Origin: Strigamia acuminata
Taxonomy: Eukaryota; Arthropoda; Chilopoda; Geophilomorpha; Linotaeniidae
Length of the DNA: 64,000 bases
Assembly: GCA_949358305.1 (NCBI GenBank)
Contig: OX442324.1
Location: 5,089,575-5,153,574, forward strand
Direction: 5' to 3'
The translations under genes and the position numbers were made by a program. Below are positions 38,288 through 49,800 of the stretch, piece after piece. The notes under the pieces were generated by a model. The model did not search any database, had not been told where the DNA came from, and saw only the letters and a program-made list of their open reading frames with translations. Each line of letters opens with the position of its first letter. The first letter of the stretch is position 1.

Positions 38288-40852
38288 AATGGGAATTCGG
38301 AGAATTCGGTTGCCATCGACGTCAAAGAAAAGAAAGATGAGACGGACGATGAAGATGATATTGATGAAGACTTAGAAGATCCTTTTGCTTATGATGCACA
38401 TGCACTTCATACAATTGATCCTGTTGCCGTTGCTGACCCTTTGCCAACTACTTGTTTTGGGTAAAAAAAGACAAATAGAACATGTAATAATTGTTGTTTT
38501 TCATATTTCATTTTACTGCATGTAAAAAAAAAAAAAAAAAAAAAAAAATGAATAGAATTTTTTTAAAAAAAATTTTGTTATATAAAATATGAATTTGAAA
38601 AGCTACAACTTCTCTTGATAAAAAAATAGGTGGAAATACCGGAAAAGATTATTTTTAGTTTATTTTATTCTATTTTTCTTTTTGTAGGAAATTTCGCTCT
38701 AACTTGGAAAAAGTTGTCGAACATTTTATTTTTCGGTATAAAAAATTAAAATTAAATTTTTTAAAAAAAATAATAAAATCATTTTTTTTTTAATTTTCCA
38801 GAGTGTTTGGATTGATTTTAATTGTAATCGACATTTGTATACTTATTGTTGAATTGGTTCAAATGAGAAATGAAAATATCTACGAGCAGACACCATACGA
38901 ATTTGTTTCGTTCGCTTTTGTGTCCTATTTCGTCCTGGAAATTACATTGAGAATAATTGCACTTGGGTAATAAATGTCACTTTAGTTTTACAGTACTATT
39001 TTTACCACTCAATGTAAAAATAAAATTTATTACAGTGCCACCAGATTTTTCCGCCAGTGGTTCAATGTCATCGATTTCATTGTAGTATTTACCGCTTTTA
39101 TCATTACCTTAATTTCTACGGTTATCGAATCAATCAATCTTTCCGGATATTATAAGTAAAATTATAAATATATCACTGCATCAATGATTTATTTTTAATT
39201 ATTTTTTTTTAAATTTTAGATTAGTAATTGCTGGACGATTAATCAGAATAGTCATTTTTGTGAGGTTATTTACAGCTAAAAAGCATGTGGAAAAAGGAGC
39301 ACGACACATGGTATCCCAAAATAAAAGACGATATCAAAAGGATGGTTTTGATTTGGATTTAACCTATGTTACTGGTTTGTTTATAGTTACCTTATTTTAT
39401 GAACCCATAGTTCTAGAAACATTTTGTTTTTTTACATTTAAAGATCGAGTTATTGCCATGTCATTTCCATCAGCTGGGAAAATGTCGTGTTACAGAAACC
39501 CAATTAAAGAAGTTGCTAGATTCTTTAATACAAAACATCAGGATCATTATAAAGTTTATAATATGTGCAGTACGAAAAAACTAATCCAGCAATAAATTGT
39601 GACGGGAAATAAATTAAATATTTACCCACAGGTGAGCGAACGTACGACGATTCATATTTCCAGGGCCGGGTGGAAAGATACTTAATAGACGACCATAATG
39701 TGCCGCTCCTAAAGTAAAGTTACGAAAATTGAAAATTAAAATGTCTATGATGTATATTTTTTTTCTAAAGGGATATGGTTCGATTTGCTAAAAGTGTACG
39801 TACCTGGTTGGATTCACATCCACAGAATATTATAGCCGTTCATTGCAAAGGCGGAAAGGGACGAACAGGAACCATGATTTGTGTTTGGCTCGTCGAAAGT
39901 GGCCTTTTTGAATCTGCTGGGGTATTAGGAGAAATATTATTAATTTTAATCTACTTTAAACCAACATTTGATCTTTAATTCATGCCGTAAAGGATAGTTT
40001 GGATTACTTTGGCTTCCGTAGAACGGATTTAAACATCAGTAACAAGTTTCAAGGGGTTGAAACACCGAGTCAGAGTAGATATGTTGGATATTATGAAGAC
40101 GTGAAGGATAAATTAAACGGAGAAATTCCTCCAGATCGTGCCTTAAAAATAAAAATTCTCAAATTAACAGCTTTGGCGGGTAATATTAAACCAGAACTCA
40201 CATTTTGTATGTTCTATTCTATTTACCTTTTTATCATATATTTTTTTAAGGTCTTGGTAAAGGCGATGGTTCTGATTTTAGTTGCGAGATCTTCGTAGGA
40301 AGAAACAACAAAGTATTCGAGTGCAATTTTGGCTTGAATAAAAATTGTCAAGTGAGAGTGATTGGTTTTAAATGTTTTTCGATGTTTGACATAATTTTAA
40401 TTCGTATGTAGGCCCATTACTACAACGAAGGTGATTACCTAGAAGTTAAATTAACAAACTGTCCTAATTTAGTCGGAGATGTTAAAATGAAGTTTCAGTC
40501 TTCGTCGGTATAAAACAAAAATGAAAAATAATTTCATTTATTCCTTTTATAATTCTTTTTTCAAATAGCGAAATATTCCTAGAGGATATGAAAATATCCC
40601 ATTCTACTTATGGTTTTACACTTCATTCATTGAAAATGATAGGTAAAAAAATAAATAAATAAATAAATTTCCATCTATCTATAATTTAAAATTTTTTTTT
40701 CATCTGTTAGTTTGTTGATCAAACGAAACGACTTGGATAACCCTCACAAACCCAAAACATGGCAGTGGTTTAGGGAAAAATTCAGCATCGAAATCATATT
40801 TGAAACACCAATCAACGAAGAGAATGTTGGAAACTGCCAAGTTAAATTATAG
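38288..40852 (+). CDS. Voltage-sensing phosphatase (VSP/TPTE family), 5' end unresolved
   Basis: Plasma-membrane phosphoinositide phosphatase gated by its own voltage sensor. Thirteen exons close in phase for 539 residues: 38288-38460, 38688-38735, 38802-38966, 39036-39155, 39220-39374, 39444-39569, 39632-39713, 39771-39921, 39993-40179, 40251-40351, 40412-40507, 40569-40642 and 40711-40852. An acidic N-terminal stretch precedes S1 ([19 protein letters not shown]), S2 (ending [10 protein letters not shown]), S3 ([14 protein letters not shown]) and S4 ([13 protein letters not shown]). The linker [18 protein letters not shown] leads into a PTEN-type phosphatase with P-loop [10 protein letters not shown], where the second residue after Lys is Gly as in VSPs (Ala in PTEN). 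A C2 domain ends at TWQWFREKF. Exon 38288 begins in phase 0 at an acceptor, so an upstream start exon is missing. Confidence 0.94.
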
Positions 40853-41086
40853 AATCATGCAACATGCAACACGAAAATGCCAAATTATCTCTCTCTAAAT
40901 TGCCTTAAAATGCTTACAAATATATTTTATTCTTTTTTTTATTTGTATAAATATAATAACATCGTGTATGATCATTACTTCTCTTAAAATTACATGAAAA
41001 AAAATCACAATAAGAAAACAAAGGAATCCATGATTTGTTCTTTTTTTTTAAATTAATTTTTATACTAATTATTGATTACATCAAAT

Positions 41087-42455
41087 CTAGGAACCAGACG
41101 GATCCATAAATAGGGCAGATAGTGCAAATATTAAAAACACCACACCACCAATGATAGTAACTATAAATTAAAAAAAAAATAATAAATAAATAAATAAAAT
41201 TATTTTTTAGAAATAAAAAAAATAAAATTATTCAAATTTTGCTCACCGGTTCGCACAGATATCCTCTGTGCGATTATTCGGCCTCCGATTACAGCCAAAG
41301 CCGTACACAGTGCATGGCCTATGATACCACCTATCGTTACGCCAATTACATCCTAAAAATTAATTTTTATAAAAAAAAAAAACGTAAACAATCTTGTTAG
41401 ATTAGCAATTAAAATATTGATTCACCTCTCTTGCTGCGAGTATAATTGTAGTGAGTTGTGATCTGTCTCCCCACTCCGCTAAAAACGTAAGTGTGAATGC
41501 CTGGATGAATATTTTGGATATGAATGCAAACACATGTCTCCGTCTCAGATATCCACGAATTATCCCCGTTTCAGCATCCTGAGAGATTAGAGACTGAGCA
41601 TTCTTTTCTAACTGTAAGTGAAAAGTGAAAAAATTAAATCAAATTTGTCCATTTTTTTGTTATTAATGATTAATCAAATTATAATAAACACCTCATCGTC
41701 TCGTTTGCGTAAATCCGCCTGAACGACTTCGTATTCTTCCTGGCCTTCGTTCGGAGACATTGCGTATCCTACAATCAACAAAATGACAACATCATTAGAA
41801 GAAATCGATTTTAATCACTCACTATTTTACCTTCTTTTAACATTTTCAAACCAAATATAGCAAATAAAGCCGTCGATATGTAATAAGTAAATTTTCGTGG
41901 AATTATAGTAGTGGCAAATCCAAGGCATGCTGACAGAATGGTCATGACGGCGAGAGCACTAATTGCACCAAGAAAAACGGTCAATCTAGCATGCCTCATA
42001 GCCATAATGGCAGCTATGAAAAATGTTTTATCTCCCAATTCTGAAACTATAATCACAGAAACTGAAGCGACAAAAGCGTGCATGAACCCAAAATCGGATG
42101 AGGATTTTTGAAAATGGCCAAGAATTGAGCCTGGACGTAAAAAATCTCCATAATTCTGCAATTTGAGAGAGAAAAACGAATAAAATCACTTGAACACACT
42201 AATTACCTAATTACATAAGCGAACAATTGTCCATTCTATTGTGCGAGGATTTATTGACTCAAGCACATGCGATGCAAAACAATTGAGGTTTAAGCAGGCC
42301 AGGTTCGGATTACTTACTGAAGATTCGTTAGATGACACTTTGATTAACTTATTTTTGTCTTCCAGATCAACCGGTTCTTTCTCGGCTGTTATTCCGGCTA
42401 GAATCACAACAAGAGTCGTTGCAAAGTAAACCACTGTTATTTTTTGGACACCCAT
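41087..42455 (-). CDS. TMEM165: TMEM165/GDT1 family Golgi cation transporter
   Basis: Golgi Mn2+/Ca2+-H+ exchanger needed for glycosylation. Six exons close in phase: 42318-42455, 41831-42155, 41692-41768, 41426-41611, 41247-41352 and 41087-41160 (301 residues; human 324). Both UPF0016 signature motifs are intact: ELGDKT (about 85-90) and EWGDRS (about 226-231). Each opens one half of the inverted-repeat six-helix fold. An N-terminal signal-like helix (VVYFATTLVVILAG) precedes them. The central cytosolic loop is charged (QEEYEVVQADLRKRDDE). The gene is convergent with the phosphatase, with only about 235 bp between stop codons. Confidence 0.96.
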
Positions 42456-42767
42456 TTTCGTTTGGCAATTGGAATAGAACTAGTTGGACAACCGGGGAGT
42501 AGTCGAGAGTCAAAATCAGATAAACTCAGTTACAATACATCATCAACCAGACGTGGTGGTTGAACAGAACAGAGCACGGCGCGGCATGCCGCCATGATTG
42601 GAACAGGGGAAGAGGAAGTTGACGTTGACGTTAACTTGAAGAGCAATGTGTACTCCTGTTGGCCAAAATTTACAACTTCAATTATTTATTTCGTTTTCTT
42701 TTTATGAGAAGAGTCTGTTGTTTTCTAAATATTAATTTATTTTATTCAACTGTATTTACATTTTATG
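42456..42767. other. TMEM165 5' flank and M6 paralog 3' UTR
   Basis: 312 bp. A GC-rich patch near 42550-42620, with GCCGCCATG, marks the TMEM165 promoter side. The remainder is AT-rich 3' UTR of the next gene. Nothing else is seen. Confidence 0.5.
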
Positions 42768-44243
42768 TTAAATTTTTCCATTAATAATTGGCGGCGGAGT
42801 GTAATTTAAAACTCGTAAAAATCCCTCGTGATCACTTGAAAAGGTTTCTGTTTCGCTTTCCTTGTATTCGACGTACTCATATTTTTTACGGAAGTGATTC
42901 CGTGACCAATTGGCAGCCAAACAGACCAGAAAATGGACCTAACGTATACGAAAAAAATAAGTTTTAATTTTGACCTTTCAATCTCGTTTCAAAAATTCAA
43001 AATCTTTGTTATATATGAATATGTATGTATGTGTGACAGTGTCGACAGTGTACATGCGACTCTAAGCGACGTGATTGGCTGAAAAAAAATGTTGTCATCA
43101 AATAATTCTGTCTTTTTAAATATGGCAGCACATCTGTTCCTCAAACGAAACAACAGGCTATAATCGCATTATAGACACACATGTGCTGCCATATTTAAGC
43201 GCAAATTTTCGAATTTGATCCTAACGTAATACATGAACTAACCAAACTTATGACTACTATCAGAGCTGCAATGGTTGTTAACTTCAAAGGGAATGCTGTT
43301 GGTTCAACCTGTAAAAAATAAAAGTTTCACACTGGGACACTGTAACTAACTACCGTAACTTACATAGCTGTGGCAGAAGACACCAGTATCAGGAAAACAG
43401 ATTTTTAAATGAGTCGATGAAGGATTGTAGTAATAAAACAACGCTGATAAAAGAAAATCAGTTGACATAGACGATAGAAGTGTCCATCAATGACCTTTAA
43501 TGACTTACGCATGGTTGCAGTGTCAATGCAGAGATTCGCTTCTTCTGCTTCCTTAGATTCATTTTCATCACACAAAATTTGAAAATGTATGTAGGAGAAT
43601 GTTAAAATGATGAGAAATATAAATAAAAACGTCCATACCATGAATAGTATATAAGTTATGGTAAAAAACTGTAATATACGAAAATAATATCAATAAATAA
43701 TACAGACACAATTTATACAACATGGGTTATACAATTCCTATTGAGACTCTTCCACCAAGCCATTTAGCCCACCGTTTCGTTTCCCAAATAATGTCATCCG
43801 AAGCAAAATCAACCAACAACAAAAACCAAGCGTAGAAACAAGTGCTCGATCCAAAGATAATAACTCCCAACGACACTTCACTGAACCTAAATTTAAAAAT
43901 AAATTTCATTACAATTATTCTTACTAGTTTGTTAGATGTTTGGTGCTACCAAGGTTCGTAAGAGTTAAAAACATCTTGATGAACAAATCGGATTAGCCTA
44001 GAGGATTCGTATCCAGTTATAACAAACAAAACAGTTCCAATTGAACACAAAATCAAAGCCAGTAGTGACCAAAGTGGAATTCGCCGAAGCTTTCCACCTA
44101 CAAGAACAAAAAAAAAACAAATAGATGCTGTCGCAAAAACAAATATTTACAGCCTAAGGCTGATTGCTTTTTTGTTTTGACAATTTGAATCACTGAACAG
44201 GAAGCGAAAACTCACCAAGACCCAAAACAGTATGCGCAGCCAT
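42768..44243 (-). CDS. Divergent M6/proteolipid (PLP) family tetraspan membrane protein
   Basis: Four-pass membrane protein of the myelin PLP/DM20/M6 family. Seven exons close in phase: 44216-44243, 43950-44097, 43733-43886, 43509-43668, 43364-43443, 43243-43308 and 42768-42938 (268 residues). Helices are SLLALILCSIGTVLFVI, VSLGVIIFGSSTCFYAWFLL, TYILFMVWTFLFIFLIILTF and LTTIAALIVVISLVHFLVCL. The cytosolic loop ends in WLGGRVSIGI (family RLGGRISC). The large loop keeps C-x-D and paired Cys (ICFPDTGVFCHSY). The tail is acidic and tyrosine-rich. Exon number and every intron phase (1,2,0,1,0,0) match the M6 gene at 46.4-49.0 kb, so the two are a tandem duplication. It lacks the CxxCMSRVPYAT N-terminus and several loop cysteines of M6, so it is the faster-evolving copy. 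Confidence 0.85.
43116..43198. repeat. Perfect 18-bp inverted repeat (small foldback element) in M6 paralog last intron
   Basis: TTAAATATGGCAGCACAT (43116-43133) is repeated exactly inverted at 43181-43198, with a 47-bp spacer. It looks like a tiny foldback or MITE remnant. No clear target-site duplication. Confidence 0.75.
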
Positions 44244-46358
44244 CTTAACAAATTGACAAAATAGTTGATTTAATTAATTCAGGTCAAGGCCTGGAACGAA
44301 TTACTCATCTCACAGCATTAATAAGGTACAGTGTCATAAAATATTCCATTTCATAAAAGCCAGTGGATTTTGGTCTAATGTGTGACTAATATGCATGACT
44401 AGTTCTATCCGAAAATTCGACAAAGAATTTGGATTTTTTTCTTCTTTATTTCATCTTTATTAGTTAGAGTTAAAAAAAAAAGAAGTTTTGTGTTGATTTT
44501 GAAATAAAAGAATAGCACTTAGAACGTAAAGAAGCCAAATTTATTTTAATTTTCTACATAAAAGCTGAAAATTGTTCTGTTATCAATCACAAAAAACATT
44601 TAACCTTTTGAAGAATTGAAAACTACAAATCAATAAGTTAAAAATATTTCAACATGACAATATTCAGACATTATTATGGTGAGAAATGAAGTTTTGTACA
44701 TGATTTTTTTCCCACTATTCTACGAAATTCTATTAAATTACATCAAAATATCTCAAACTAGAACAAACTACAAGAAAGTTTAAACCGTTGTTATTAACTG
44801 CCTATTTAAATCACATTTAAAACACATTTCACATGATATGAACTCCCTAAACAGATTTTAAATTAAACCTATTATTAGTTATATTGTGACAGCTTAATCG
44901 TCAAGTTCAATGTAATAATAGCTATTATTAATATTTATGCTATGAACTGCAAGTATTTGTAAATGTTCAGAGGAATTGTTAAAAGTAACTTTAGTTCGTT
45001 TATTCAGAGAAAACAAAAATTTATTTCAATTTTTCTTTAAATAAAAGCCCAAAGCTCATGGAAATATTATAAATTATAAAAAGAAAAACCATTAATTGGT
45101 TTGGATCGTTAAAAAAAAAATTATAAATATCTGCTAGAAAAAATCCTAGAAATATTAACTAGATAACAAGTAACACCTTAAGTAGATATCGTAACACGTA
45201 TGGTCAATTCCTATTTCATCTAATTGAGATGTTTTTGGGGAGCATGAGAGTAATACTTTGATGGAATTTCAAATATTTAAGTTAAAATGATAAAAAGTGT
45301 TTTACAACCATTATGAAATCCAATTTGTTGGATCAAAGAGTATGAGCAAGAAAAAGGTATCCCAAATTGATCAGAATTTATACCACAAAAAAGCACAACC
45401 ATTATCAATGTTAAATCATACAAAAACCCATTTTAAATGCAATTTCCTTTCATTAAAGAGTATGAGCAAAAAATTACCCAAAGTTTACAGTAATTCACCA
45501 CAAAAAAGACAACTATTAACAATTTCTAAATCATAGAAAAATAATCAATACTCAATTTATCATGAAAACCATAATAAAAATGTACAAAAACTAAAAAAAC
45601 GCTGTGTAAAATTTATACAAACAGTTCAATATAGAAACCTAAGTATAATTAATTATGTACAGCAAATGATAAGTTTTCCTTAATCACAACTGAAATGAAT
45701 GAAAATGAATGAACCTTTTTCCAATTGCAAATTTAGTCAATGTAGCAGCGTTAGAAAATAACACATTGAGGCAAAAATTAAACAATACAAACAATTCAAA
45801 TATACACAATTATTTTACAAAAAAAATAATAAACAACAAAAACAGATCTGACAAGTTTGCAAATTTAATTGTTTCCCTCAAATAATTCAACCAAATATAC
45901 TACAATAATTAAATTTGCTAAAGAAATTCCTAAGGAAGAATTCTGCATCATAAAATAAAGAAAGAAAAATACGATAAAAAATTTAAAACATACGGTAATC
46001 AAAGTACAATATATTTACTTTCAAATAATATAAGCAAACAGTTTTATTACTACTATTATTATTATCATTAGTATTAATTTTCAATTAATTTCAGCCCCAA
46101 AGATCAGTACAAGAGAATTAGTTTAATCAATTCCAAATATTTAATATTCAAATATCAAAATTTCAATTATCAATTGATTGTCCACTTGTTTTACTTGTCT
46201 GCAAAAAGATGTGTAGACACAGTGCAGAGGGACTGAAAACAATTTACAAATTTTTGTTTTCCTTATAACACGCTAAATAATTAACTTTTTCTTTCTTTAA
46301 AACACCAATTAAATAATTAATGATAGGATTCTTCCTTAAAAATTTCTTTACTTATGTC
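44244..46358. other. M6 3' UTR/flank, AT-rich
   Basis: 2.1 kb without recognisable exons. The part next to 46358 is 3' UTR of the distal M6 isoform. It holds a degenerate 120-bp tandem duplication at 45308-45539, described separately. Confidence 0.5.
45308..45539. repeat. Degenerate two-copy 120-bp tandem repeat
   Basis: The block containing AAAGAGTATGAGCAA recurs 120 bp later (cores at 45336 and 45456), and flanking blocks align along the whole unit (CCATTATGAAATCCAATTT versus CCATTTTAAATGCAATTT; CACCACAAAAAAG-like blocks). The plus strand stays open in one frame across both units. Confidence 0.7.
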
Positions 46359-46538
46359 CTAAAACCGATCTTTGGGCAGATGGCCCATTTCATGTTCGTG
46401 AAGACACTGCAATTCCTGCAAGTCTTCAAACTTCTCGTGGTCTTTAATGTGAGCATAGTTAGCTGACAGACACGCCATGTAGTGAACCTAGACCAGACGA
46501 AATAAACAAAAATGAACAAAAAAAAAAAATAAAACAAA

Positions 46539-46569
<31 letters not shown>

Positions 46570-49048
46570 CTCTAAAAGAAAAAGTTATCCATCGTTGTCA
46601 CGTAGATACTGCAGTTCGCATAGATGAAGTTCCTCCGCACTCCTGCAGTTTTTGATATGCGCATAGTTAGCGGATAAGCACATGAGGTAGTGGGCCTGAG
46701 GGTCGCACAGAGAAAAGAAAGCACAAAAGGGGAAAAAGGGTTGAGGAAACAGGAAAAACAGCCATCATCGTCAATGCTATGCTACGGTGCGTGCAAGAAA
46801 TAATACCCATTCATGAGTTCACAAATTATGAAATCTTTTCCTTTGACACCAAAAAATGCTTCAAATTTTACTAGGCGCATTCGTTAAGTCATTTAGACTA
46901 AACGGCATTTAAGCAGCTTTTTAAACTGCTCGTCTCGATCTAACTTCAAAAATGTCGGCCGATTCACCGTATATTACCGCGTATAATGCGAAGAATTTCA
47001 TGCATTTTGTTTTAAGTAAATAAATATTCGCATTACACGCAGATCGCATTATATGCGGTAATATACGGCAGTCTGTTTTCAGTCGCTGTGGGCATATGCA
47101 CGACCATTTGTAATTTGCTCAAAACGTGTTTAACTGCGAGTTAAACGTGACTTTACGAATGCGCCAACTGCATGATTTTTATTTTGGCATCAAACATTGA
47201 AACGACAACCAACAAAAGTAAGAAATAAAACAAATTTTCATTCAAAAGAATATGAATAACACTTTACTGATTGAAATGAATGGCAACTCGGAAAAAAAGA
47301 AATAAAATTACGTAGTGCCAAAAAAATAGGTGAATAACAATTTTTCTTAGAATTAAACGAATGAAAAACTTACCAAACTGAGGATGACCACAAAAGCAGC
47401 CATAGATGCTACAACAAACATCAATTCAGCCGGTTCAACCTAAAAATACATCGAAACAGTTAAAATATGCAAAACTAAATAAATATATTTAAAAAAAAAA
47501 AAAAAAACTCACATAAACTTTGCAGAAAAGCTGCAACAATGCTGGTTTGCATACATTCATCACATCCTGACTGGTGTTGTTTGGAAACAGGAAACCTAAG
47601 TTTGAAAAAAGAATAATAATTCGTCAGTGGGAGCGAGCAAATCACTTGAAATCGAAAAGATATAATTACTAAATTGAGTCAAATTGATGCACTGTCGAGG
47701 ACTATTGTCGATGTTCGTGTGAGTGCACAAACACCAAGCCAGTGTGTAACCCACACTGATGACGATGAGACAAACAAAAATTCCCATCCAACACAAATTT
47801 AAAATATAAGTGATCACCATGAGCTAAAAATATTTGAAAAATAAAATCAATTTTGGCCAAAAAAACCCAAAAAAAATCTTCCAAATGATTAATTCTCAAT
47901 CTGCGTGTGAAGGAACACCGATTTTCGATCTAATTATTTGGAAAATCAATTCAAACTCCATTCACTCGTGATTCCTTACAATTGCACACGATATTCGGCC
48001 TCCGAGACGAGCCTTCCATCGTTTGTAAACATTCTCACGAGTTGATCCTGTGGCTAAAAAGCCGACCAGTAAAAGTAATAGACCCAATCCCCCCATTATG
48101 GCACCAATAATGACGAAAGCCATTTGGACCACATCCAACCTAAAACAAAAAAAAAATAAAAAAAAAAATAAAAAAAAATAAAAAAAAATTATATTAAAAA
48201 AAAAAAAAAAATCTAAAAAGGGCTAATTACCAAACAACATCAAAATTAAAAACTTCACGTATCATGAGGAGTGTAAGTGTAACCCCGCGGTACATTGTAC
48301 CACAAAAGACTCCAACACCGACACAACACATGATGGTCGCGATGAGCGTCGCGTAAGGAACTCGACTCATACATGTCACACAGTCGCCGTTACCTACAAA
48401 ATAAACAAACAAAGATTAATCATTTAATCACAAACTACGATTTATTAAGTTTTAGAATTTATTCGCCATTGGAATATGGCTATTTTCTTTTAGAAAAATC
48501 GACATTTTACCCCGCTTTTATTGTTAGAAAAATGAACACGCTTCACAGCACCACAGCGATGGAATTTGTAATCATGGCGACACCATACATATCTCGATTG
48601 CACCTAATCTGATATTAATCTCAACCACCTGATTTGTTTATCGCTTTTATCGGGGGAAAAAATCAACAAATTTCAATTTATTTTTATCATTAAAATTTCA
48701 AAATTTATGGCAAATTTTTTTTTTTTTTTTTTTTAAATTTACATTTTTTAATTCTTATAAAAACAAGCCAATCAATTGTTCGAAATTCGAAATTTGCTTA
48801 AATTTTTATTTTTTTTTAAAAATCATACACGGAAGTGATAAGGAATTAATAAGACGATTCGTCAGGTCAGTGGGTGGAGTTTAAATGATTCAAATGGCTT
48901 CAATTGAATTGAAACCGGATTATTAGTGGTTTAAATACACATTTAAAGGGCGAAACTTCTTATTGAGGGGTTTTTCAAAAGCATTCGGTTCAGTTTTCAG
49001 TGTGGATGGGGGAAAACCTAATCAAGATGAAGCGAAAAACTCACCCAT
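46359..49048 (-). CDS. Neuronal membrane glycoprotein M6 homolog with two alternative last exons
   Basis: Four-pass PLP/M6 family protein, implicated elsewhere in neurite growth and epithelial junctions. Exons in phase: 49045-49048 (MG only), 48231-48393, 47980-48139, 47670-47823, 47513-47595 and 47374-47439. These join either 46585-46695 (246 residues) or 46359-46487 (252 residues). CVTCMSRVPYATLIATIMC and GTMYRG closely match insect M6; RLGGRISC ends the cytosolic loop. The second large loop has four cysteines (LCTHT, RQCI, NVCKPALL, LFCKVY) and NNTS and NLTQ glycosylation sites. Both last exons start with V/A-H-Y and contain CLSANYAHIK, then diverge: tail ...LQYLRDNDG or ...GHLPKDRF. Each has its own acceptor and stop, so they are mutually exclusive C-termini. 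Confidence 0.92.
46874..47165. mobile_element. 292-bp MITE-like foldback element in the last M6 intron
   Basis: Ends are inverted repeats: GGCGCATTCGTTAAGTCA at 46874 and its near-exact reverse complement ending at 47165 (one mismatch). The centre carries a second, longer palindrome: CCGTATATTACCGC plus about 11 bp at 46966-46990 repeats inverted at 47045-47069 with one mismatch. It has no coding capacity. A target-site duplication is not obvious. Confidence 0.75.
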
Positions 49049-49126
49049 TGTGTTTCAATCTGTAGTGTTTCGTTGGTCGTTATAAAAAGTATTTGCAAGT
49101 GAATTATTTGAGCTAGTGTATAGTAA

Positions 49127-49800
49127 ATGGATGTTCAGATGGACGTAGATTCGGCGAATAATTGTAACGGAGCATCAGCATCAATTTTCACGTATTTTCA
49201 TCCTACCCGACAAGTGCTTGATGCTGAAAATTGTATGTGTACTCCTATGCCCGTTGCTCCCGATAAAAAATATGTGTTGGAGAGAGTGGTCGAGAAATCA
49301 AAATGGCGTGTGCGGATTATTTTATTGGCTCGAAGTGATCATGTGATCGCAAACACAGAAGAGACGCCTCGTATTAGACCATTTAATCTCAATTTTCGAT
49401 ATTACATTATTGTTGTTTTCTTTTTTAAAGAAGCATCAAACGAGTTATTACACAATTTTAATAAAATAAAATGAATATTAAATAACATTAAACAGTAATT
49501 AACGTCATAAATACGTCTGCTGTTTAAATGGTTGATGACCCGATCAACTTATAATTAGACGATTCGTGATGCTGGTCATCCTGAACCAGAAATAATAAGA
49601 ATAAGCAAACATTTATAAATTTGTGTTACATTTATTTCTTTTATAGCAAAAGCAACGGATACCCTGCAGATTTTAAGTATTAGGAACCAAAACAACCATG
49701 GTTACCAACTCCTTTAATGAGACCTGGCTACACAGGATGCATTCCAGTTCCAGGCCCAACCATACAAGTCAACGAAGGAAAGGAAGAGACGAAGCGCTAA
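49127..49800 (+). CDS. Small uncharacterised protein, two-exon model
   Basis: I do not recognise this gene with certainty. ATG 49127 opens MDVQMDVDSANN and stays open to 49474. A phase-0 donor at 49288/49289 (GTG|GTCGAG) joins an acceptor at 49683/49684 (TTAG|GAA), giving 92 residues ending ...EGKEETKR. The second exon reads QPWLPTPLMRPGYTGCIPVPG. A PGYTG-x-IP motif is typical of FAM166/CIMIP2-type ciliary microtubule inner proteins, which hints at an axonemal role, but the rest gives no support. The donor is weak and the unspliced ORF (115 codons) is an alternative. The start lies only 78 bp from the M6 start on the other strand, suggesting a bidirectional promoter. Confidence 0.45.

Noticed and set aside
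39260-39595. 111-codon ORF spanning two VSP exons
   Set aside because: It reads through an intron in frame. The splice borders at 39374/39444 and 39569/39632 restore the known VSP sequence, so the ORF is not a separate gene.
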